From the NCBI GenBank assembly GCA_031288765.1, contig JAITQV010000364.1:1-9636 (forward strand): DNA of 9,636 nt. The letters are read 5' to 3'. The stretch is from Planctomycetaceae bacterium (GTDB lineage Bacteria; Planctomycetota; Planctomycetia; Pirellulales; Thermoguttaceae). Below are positions 6,401 to 9,636 of this stretch, piece by piece (the stretch's first letter is position 1; every line of letters begins with the position of its first letter). Both the position numbers and the translations under genes were made by a program. The notes below the pieces were generated by a model. It was given only the letters and a program-made list of their open reading frames with translations, made no database searches and had not been told where the DNA came from.

Positions 6401-6445
6401 GTGAATCCGATTATTTTCGGTTTCACAAAATTGGAAAAACCGAAA
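6401..6445 (+). promoter_or_regulatory. Possible two-state hairpin leader of rplB
   Basis: Arm A, GTGAATCCGA (6401-6410), pairs with arm B, TCGGTTTCAC (6417-6426): ten positions, one T-T mismatch, 6-nt loop. The overlapping segment TTTCGGTTT (6415-6423) can instead pair perfectly with AAACCGAAA (6437-6445). The second form ends 11 nt before the rplB ATG and next to its weak GAG ribosome-binding match. The pairings exclude each other, so this could be a translational or processing switch. There is no T-tract, so it is not a terminator. Confidence 0.45.
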
Positions 6446-6456
6446 GAGTCGTCAAT

Positions 6457-7320
6457 ATGGGCGTTAAAAAATACAAAGCAAATAATGCCGGTCGCCGGAA
6501 TATGAGCGTTAGTGATTTCAAAGAACTAACGAAAGGTTCCAAAGCGGAAAAAAGTCTTTTGAGACCCAAACGCCGGACAAACGGACGTAATAATCAAGGT
6601 ATTATTACTGTTCGTCATCGCGGCGGCGGTCATAAAAAACAGTTCCGGTTAATTGATTTCCGGCGCAACAAAGACGGCGTTGCCGCAACCGTCAATTCCA
6701 TTCAATATGATCCGAACCGTACCGCACGTATTGCGTTGTTATATTATGTTGACGGCGAAAAGCGTTATATTTTGGCTCCCGAAGGACTTAAAGAAGGTGA
6801 TACATTGATAAGCGGTTCCGGTGCGCCGCCGGTTGTGGGTAATTGCCTTCCGCTTACGGAAGTTCCGCTTGGCGCCGAAATTCATAATATCGAATTGCAG
6901 CCGAAAAAAGGTGCGGTATTATGCCGTTCTGCCGGAACCAAAGCAACGCTTGTCGCTCGTGATATTGAAAACGGTTGGGCGCAAATCAATATGCCGAGCG
7001 GTGAAATCAGGCGTGTTCCTGTTAATTGCCGGGCGGTAATCGGTGTGGTTGGCAATATCGATCACATGAATATTATGATCGGTAAGGCTGGGCGAAGCCG
7101 TTGGCTGGGACGCCGTCCTCATGTTCGGGGAACAGCGATGAATCCCATTGACCACCCGCACGGCGGCGGTGAAGGACGAACAAAAGGCGGACGCCATCCT
7201 GTTACGCCGACAGGAAAACCAACCAAAGGTACGTCAACCCGGAAAAAACGAAAACCGTCAAATAAGGCAATTCTCAGACGGAGAAAAAGCCGGCGTTACG
7301 GTATTTTGAAATTGTCGTGA
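6457..7320 (+). CDS. rplB: 50S ribosomal protein L2
   Basis: L2 is a primary 23S rRNA-binding protein needed for subunit joining and close to the peptidyl-transferase centre. The 287-residue product is full length for the family. It shows the N-terminal block with HRGGGHKKQFRLIDFRRNKDG (54-74), GNCLPLTEVPLGAEIHNIEL (128-147), LCRSAGTKATLVARD (155-169), the PSGEIRRVPVNCRAVIG stretch (180-196), and the highly conserved AMNPIDHPHGGGEGR loop (227-241), followed by the basic C-terminal tail. The start at ATG 6457 gives the expected N-terminus. The ribosome binding site is weak (GAG at 6446-6448), and the start is preceded by overlapping hairpins. Confidence 0.98.
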   Translation: MGVKKYKANNAGRRNMSVSDFKELTKGSKAEKSLLRPKRRTNGRNNQGIITVRHRGGGHKKQFRLIDFRRNKDGVAATVNSIQYDPNRTARIALLYYVDGEKRYILAPEGLKEGDTLISGSGAPPVVGNCLPLTEVPLGAEIHNIELQPKKGAVLCRSAGTKATLVARDIENGWAQINMPSGEIRRVPVNCRAVIGVVGNIDHMNIMIGKAGRSRWLGRRPHVRGTAMNPIDHPHGGGEGRTKGGRHPVTPTGKPTKGTSTRKKRKPSNKAILRRRKSRRYGILKLS

Positions 7321-7335
7321 TTTATTTATACAAAT

Positions 7336-7347
7336 CAAAAATTTTTG
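7336..7347. repeat. 12-bp AT palindrome after rplB
   Basis: CAAAAATTTTTG is a perfect 12-bp palindrome 16 nt after the rplB stop. As RNA it could only form a tiny hairpin, so it is more likely a DNA feature or chance in AT-rich sequence; it lies just upstream of the candidate rpsS promoter. Confidence 0.3.
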
Positions 7348-7356
7348 TCCCCCTCC

Positions 7357-7384
7357 CTGACATTGTTGTAATTTCCTGTAGAAT
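7357..7384 (+). promoter_or_regulatory. Candidate internal promoter before rpsS
   Basis: CTGACA (7357-7362) is followed after 16 bp by TAGAAT (7379-7384), matching the sigma-70 consensus at ten of twelve positions. The transcript would start near 7391, only about 8 nt before the rpsS ATG, giving a nearly leaderless mRNA. This is the best promoter match by hexamers in the window, but it is inside an operon and untested. Confidence 0.4.
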
Positions 7385-7398
7385 TTCGAGACTGGAAA

Positions 7399-7671
7399 AT
7401 GAGCAGATCAATTAAAAAAGGACCGTTTGTTAATCCTAAATTGTACGCAAAGGTTGAAAAACTGGACGCGACCGGAAAAAAAGAACCTATTAAAACTTGG
7501 GCGCGTGCCTGCACTATTGTTCCCGAATTTGTAGGTCATACATTTTTGGTTCACAACGGTAAAGTTTTCAACAAAGTTTTTGTAACAGAGGAAATGGTCG
7601 GTCATAAACTCGGAGAATTTTCAATGACCAGAATTTTTCGGGGACACAGCGGAAAAGGCGGTAAAAAATAA
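7399..7671 (+). CDS. rpsS: 30S ribosomal protein S19
   Basis: S19 sits in the 30S head near the A and P sites and contacts 23S rRNA in a bridge. The 90-residue product is standard length and shows MSRSIKKGPFVNPKL, IKTWARACTIVPEFVGHTFLVHNG split across residues 32-55, and VGHKLGEFSMTRIFRGHSGKG at the C-terminus. The start at ATG 7399 gives the conserved SIKKGPF beginning. Only a weak GAG lies upstream, and a possible promoter ends 15 nt before the start codon. Confidence 0.98.
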   Translation: MSRSIKKGPFVNPKLYAKVEKLDATGKKEPIKTWARACTIVPEFVGHTFLVHNGKVFNKVFVTEEMVGHKLGEFSMTRIFRGHSGKGGKK

Positions 7672-7678
7672 GGTAATA

Positions 7679-7693
7679 CAAAGTAATACTTTG
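7679..7693 (+). other. Hairpin in the rpsS-rplV gap
   Basis: CAAAGT (7679-7684), loop AAT, ACTTTG (7688-7693) form a perfect 6-bp stem just after the rpsS stop. It resembles the GAAAGT/ACTTTC hairpin after rpsJ. No T-tract follows. Processing or stability element, or chance. Confidence 0.3.
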
Positions 7694-7758
7694 AAGGAAT
7701 TATACCGTTTCCGTCATGCCGATTTTGGAAAACCCGAAACAGTAATTAAGGTGAAACC

Positions 7759-8097
7759 ATGCCGAAAGATAAAACATATCAAGCAAAACTCCGCTACACA
7801 GCAATGAGTGCGCGGAAAATCAGACCGTATGCCGATCTTGTGCGCGGTAAATTTACCGATGTCGCCCTTGAAATTTTGGCTTGTTATCCGAGTCGCGGAG
7901 CCAGATTGATTGAAAATGTTATAAAAAGCGCGGTTGCCAATGCAGAACATCACCGTGCTACGAATATTTCCAATCTTGAAGTTTTGGAGATTCGTATTGA
8001 CGGCGGACCGGCGGCTCGGCGTTTTCGTCCGAAATCACGGGGCGCTTCATCAGTTTATTTGAAACGGTCATCGCATATTACCGTAGTTGTTGGTTAA
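7759..8097 (+). CDS. rplV: 50S ribosomal protein L22
   Basis: L22 contacts all domains of 23S rRNA and its long beta-hairpin forms part of the exit-tunnel constriction with L4. The 112-residue product has LRYTAMSARKIRPYADLVRGK (11-31), the RLIENVIKSAVANAEHH helix region (49-65), and RFRPKSRGASSVYLKRSSHITVVV at the C-terminus (88-111), which contains the tunnel hairpin. AAGGTGA at 7748-7754 is a good Shine-Dalgarno for ATG 7759. It lies 87 nt after rpsS and 114 nt before rpsC. Confidence 0.97.
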   Translation: MPKDKTYQAKLRYTAMSARKIRPYADLVRGKFTDVALEILACYPSRGARLIENVIKSAVANAEHHRATNISNLEVLEIRIDGGPAARRFRPKSRGASSVYLKRSSHITVVVG

Positions 8098-8211
8098 TCC
8101 AAGCCGGTTTAACTCAATTAAATCAGTATTACATTAACATATTTTATTAAACAGAACACGTTTACGTCAGAATCGTTTGAAACTGAAACTCCGTAGAATT
8201 AGAGAATTACA

Positions 8212-8940
8212 ATGGGTCAGAAAGTGAATCCGGTTGCTTTTCGCACCGGAATTATGGAAGATTGGAAGAGCCGTTGGTACGCTTCCAAAAAAGAATTTGC
8301 GGAACTTCTTGTTGAAGACAAGAAGATTCGGGATTTTATTAAGAAGCGTAAAGACCCAAGCGATTCCAGACAGGAAAAAACGATGTATCCTGCGATTTCG
8401 AAGATTGAAATCGAACGGACGCGTGATGAAGTCCGGGTGATACTTCATTCGGCAAAACCCGGTGTCATGATCGGACGTCGCGGTGAAAAAGTCGAAGAAC
8501 TTCAAAAAGATCTCCAGAAAATTACCGGACGGCGAATCAATTTGATTATTGAAGAAATTGTTCGTCCTGAGATTATTGCTCAATTAGTTGCCGAAGATAT
8601 CGGCGAACAACTTGTCAAACGGGTTGGTTTTCGCCGGACAATGAAACGGGCAATAGAATTGGCAATGGAATCCGGTGCCAAGGGGATTAAAATTCAGCTT
8701 TCGGGTCGATTGGGCGGAGCAGAAATGGCGCGTTGTGAAAAGCAAATTGCCGGTTCGATTCCGCTTTCAACACTGCGGGCTAAAATTGATTATGGTTTTC
8801 ACGAAGCCAAAATCGCACAAGGTCATATTGGTATTCAAGTTTGGATCAATCAAGGTGAATATAACGAGGTAGATAACAATGGCGCGAATGCCCAAACGAG
8901 TCAAACATCGAAAAATCCAAAGAGGTCGTATAAAAGGTGA
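8212..8940 (+). CDS. rpsC: 30S ribosomal protein S3
   Basis: S3 lies at the mRNA entry tunnel in the 30S head and takes part in mRNA unwinding. The 242-residue product starts MGQKVNPVAFRTGI. It has a KH domain with the GRRG loop (88-91), IEIERTRDEVRVILHSAKPG before it, and the C-terminal domain with KGIKIQLSGRLGGAEMAR (157-174) and GSIPLSTLRAKIDYGFHEA (181-199). An insertion of several residues relative to E. coli lies around 47-60 before the KH domain. The final 20 residues (223-242), basic and low in complexity, are encoded in the 62-nt overlap with rplP. Only a weak GAG precedes ATG 8212, in an AT-rich 114-nt gap. Confidence 0.98.
   Translation: MGQKVNPVAFRTGIMEDWKSRWYASKKEFAELLVEDKKIRDFIKKRKDPSDSRQEKTMYPAISKIEIERTRDEVRVILHSAKPGVMIGRRGEKVEELQKDLQKITGRRINLIIEEIVRPEIIAQLVAEDIGEQLVKRVGFRRTMKRAIELAMESGAKGIKIQLSGRLGGAEMARCEKQIAGSIPLSTLRAKIDYGFHEAKIAQGHIGIQVWINQGEYNEVDNNGANAQTSQTSKNPKRSYKR
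8866..8869 (+). promoter_or_regulatory. Ribosome binding site of rplP inside rpsC
   Basis: GAGG lies 9 nt before ATG 8879, within the rpsC coding sequence. It supports the overlapping start over the later in-frame ATG at 8888, which would be 18 nt away. Confidence 0.65.
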
Positions 8941-9295
8941 AGCGACCCGCGGAAACGATGTTGTTTTCGGAGATTACGGTTTACAAACCACTCAAGGCGG
9001 CTGGATTAGTGCGGCAACTATTGAGGCGGGACGTATTGCGGCTCAGCAATACCTGCGGACGGAAGGTCGTTTGTATATCCGAATGTTTCCGCACAAATCA
9101 ATTACCTCTATTCCGCTCGAAACCCGAATGGGAAAAGGAAAAGGGGAACCGGAATATTGGGCGGCAGTCGTCAAACCGGGAACAATTATGTACGAAATCT
9201 CCGGCGTGCCGGAAGAAACGGCAAAAATGTGTTTCAATCGTTTAGCCCATAAAATGCCGGTTAAATGCAGATTCGTAAAACGAAAGGTTATGTAA
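8879..9295 (+). CDS. rplP: 50S ribosomal protein L16
   Basis: L16 binds near the A-site tRNA elbow and helps organise the peptidyl-transferase region late in 50S assembly. The 138-residue product is standard length, with MPKRVKHRK at residues 4-12, FGDYGLQ and GWISAATIEAGRIAAQQYLR, RIFPHKS-type RMFPHKSITSIPLETRMGKGKG (68-89), and WAAVVKPGT. It begins in the +1 frame inside rpsC and overlaps its last 62 nt, so its conserved N-terminus constrains the S3 tail. The overlap suggests translational coupling. Its TAA (9293-9295) directly abuts the rpmC ATG. Confidence 0.98.
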   Translation: MARMPKRVKHRKIQRGRIKGEATRGNDVVFGDYGLQTTQGGWISAATIEAGRIAAQQYLRTEGRLYIRMFPHKSITSIPLETRMGKGKGEPEYWAAVVKPGTIMYEISGVPEETAKMCFNRLAHKMPVKCRFVKRKVM

Positions 9296-9508
9296 ATGAA
9301 AGTAACTAAAATATCCGAATTGCGGGATATGAGTTCCGACCAACTCGAAATATTACTCAAAGAAGCGAAAGAGACGTTGTTTCGTCTTCGTCTCCAAGCA
9401 CGTATGGAACGGCTCGATTCCCCCAGTGAACTCGAAAAAAATAAACGATTGATTGCAAGAATCCTGACTCTCAAATCGTTGCGTTCCAAAAACCGGAAAC
9501 TTAAATAA
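9296..9508 (+). CDS. rpmC: 50S ribosomal protein L29
   Basis: L29 is a small helical-hairpin protein beside L23 at the tunnel exit. The 70-residue product has the two-helix pattern: ISELRDMSSDQLEILLKEAKETLFRLRLQ (6-34), a turn, then ELEKNKRLIARILTLK (45-60) with a basic tail. ATG 9296 follows the rplP stop with no gap, and AAAGG at 9283-9287 lies 8 nt upstream inside rplP. Tight packing suggests coupled translation with rplP. Confidence 0.96.
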   Translation: MKVTKISELRDMSSDQLEILLKEAKETLFRLRLQARMERLDSPSELEKNKRLIARILTLKSLRSKNRKLK

Positions 9509-9541
9509 ACAAAATAACTACAAATATAAAGGTTGTTCGAA

Positions 9542-9636
9542 ATGCCCAAACGAGTTGTAATCGGTGTCGTAACAAGCGATAAAATGAAAAAAACCAGACG
9601 AGTCGAAATTTCACGTCTGGTGAAGTATCCGAAGTA
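9542..9636 (+). CDS. rpsQ: 30S ribosomal protein S17, N-terminal part
   Basis: S17 is a primary 16S rRNA-binding protein of the 30S body with an OB fold. The window ends after 31 codons plus two bases. The visible start, MPKRVVIGVVTSDKMKKTRR followed by VEISRLVKYPK, matches the family pattern (GVV-SDKM-KT---V--LVKHPKY), and the position after rpmC is canonical. AAAGG at 9528-9532 lies 9 nt before the ATG, in a 33-nt gap. The gene continues beyond the window. Confidence 0.93.
   Translation, partial: MPKRVVIGVVTSDKMKKTRRVEISRLVKYPK

Noticed and set aside
8167..8583. 138-codon minus-strand frame rich in Phe and Asn over rpsC
   Set aside because: Its composition is that expected from the reverse of an A/G-rich ribosomal gene; no motif.
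9043..9549. 168-codon minus-strand frame over rplP and rpmC
   Set aside because: It is a shadow of two conserved ribosomal genes and shows no independent evidence.
8887..9555. Identical 15-mer AATGCCCAAACGAGT at 8887-8901 (rplP) and 9541-9555 (rpsQ start)
   Set aside because: Both encode MPKRV, which is family-typical in each protein, so shared peptide and codon preference explain it without a duplication.

Overview
The window is ordinary core-genome bacterial DNA of moderate to low GC. It holds eleven genes of the S10 ribosomal-protein operon in canonical order (rpsJ, rplC, rplD, rplW, rplB, rpsS, rplV, rpsC, rplP, rpmC, start of rpsQ), preceded by tsaE on the same strand and by a large exported TPR protein on the opposite strand. 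The ribosomal proteins look planctomycete-like: S10 has IRIRMEAF...LDQSA and RIERYTVLSSPHVDKKARQQFEIRT written with family-typical wording, L3 carries a basic insertion of about 18 residues, L16 begins MARMPKRVKHRK, and tsaE has GTLGSGKT. The low GC and gut-type codon usage fit a low-GC, possibly host-associated Planctomycetota lineage. This placement rests on remembered family sequences and was not tested by a search.

Layout. Positions 12-2813 (minus strand) encode a 933-residue secreted TPR protein. It has two related TPR halves joined by a Gly/Gln/Asn/Ser/Pro linker containing QWSPNG hexapeptide repeats. Positions 2814-3144 are a divergent control region unusually rich in short repeats and dyads. 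Positions 3145-3672 encode TsaE, the ATPase of tRNA t6A synthesis. Positions 3673-4058 hold no gene; they contain a terminator-like hairpin after tsaE and a plausible promoter plus leader for the S10 operon. From 4059 to the window end the ribosomal operon runs uninterrupted on the plus strand, and rpsQ is cut by the window edge.

The first part of the operon is loosely packed, with AT-rich gaps of about 64-126 nt between genes. Several gaps contain hairpins or repeats, and several genes (rplC, rplD, rplB, rpsS, rpsC) have no clear Shine-Dalgarno sequence. From rpsC on the packing becomes tight: rpsC and rplP overlap by 62 nt and the rplP stop abuts the rpmC start. The products assemble into both subunits: S10, S19 and S3 in the 30S head, S17 in the 30S body, and L3, L4, L23, L2, L22, L16 and L29 in the 50S. 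The str genes (rpsL, rpsG, fusA, tuf), which often lie directly upstream of rpsJ, are not present here.

I see no mobile element, CRISPR array, RNA gene or new multigene system. The best candidates for something undescribed are regulatory: a possible two-state RNA hairpin before rplB, a 10-bp triple repeat abutting the rplC start codon, the repeat-dense region between the TPR gene and tsaE, and the long rpsC/rplP overlap.
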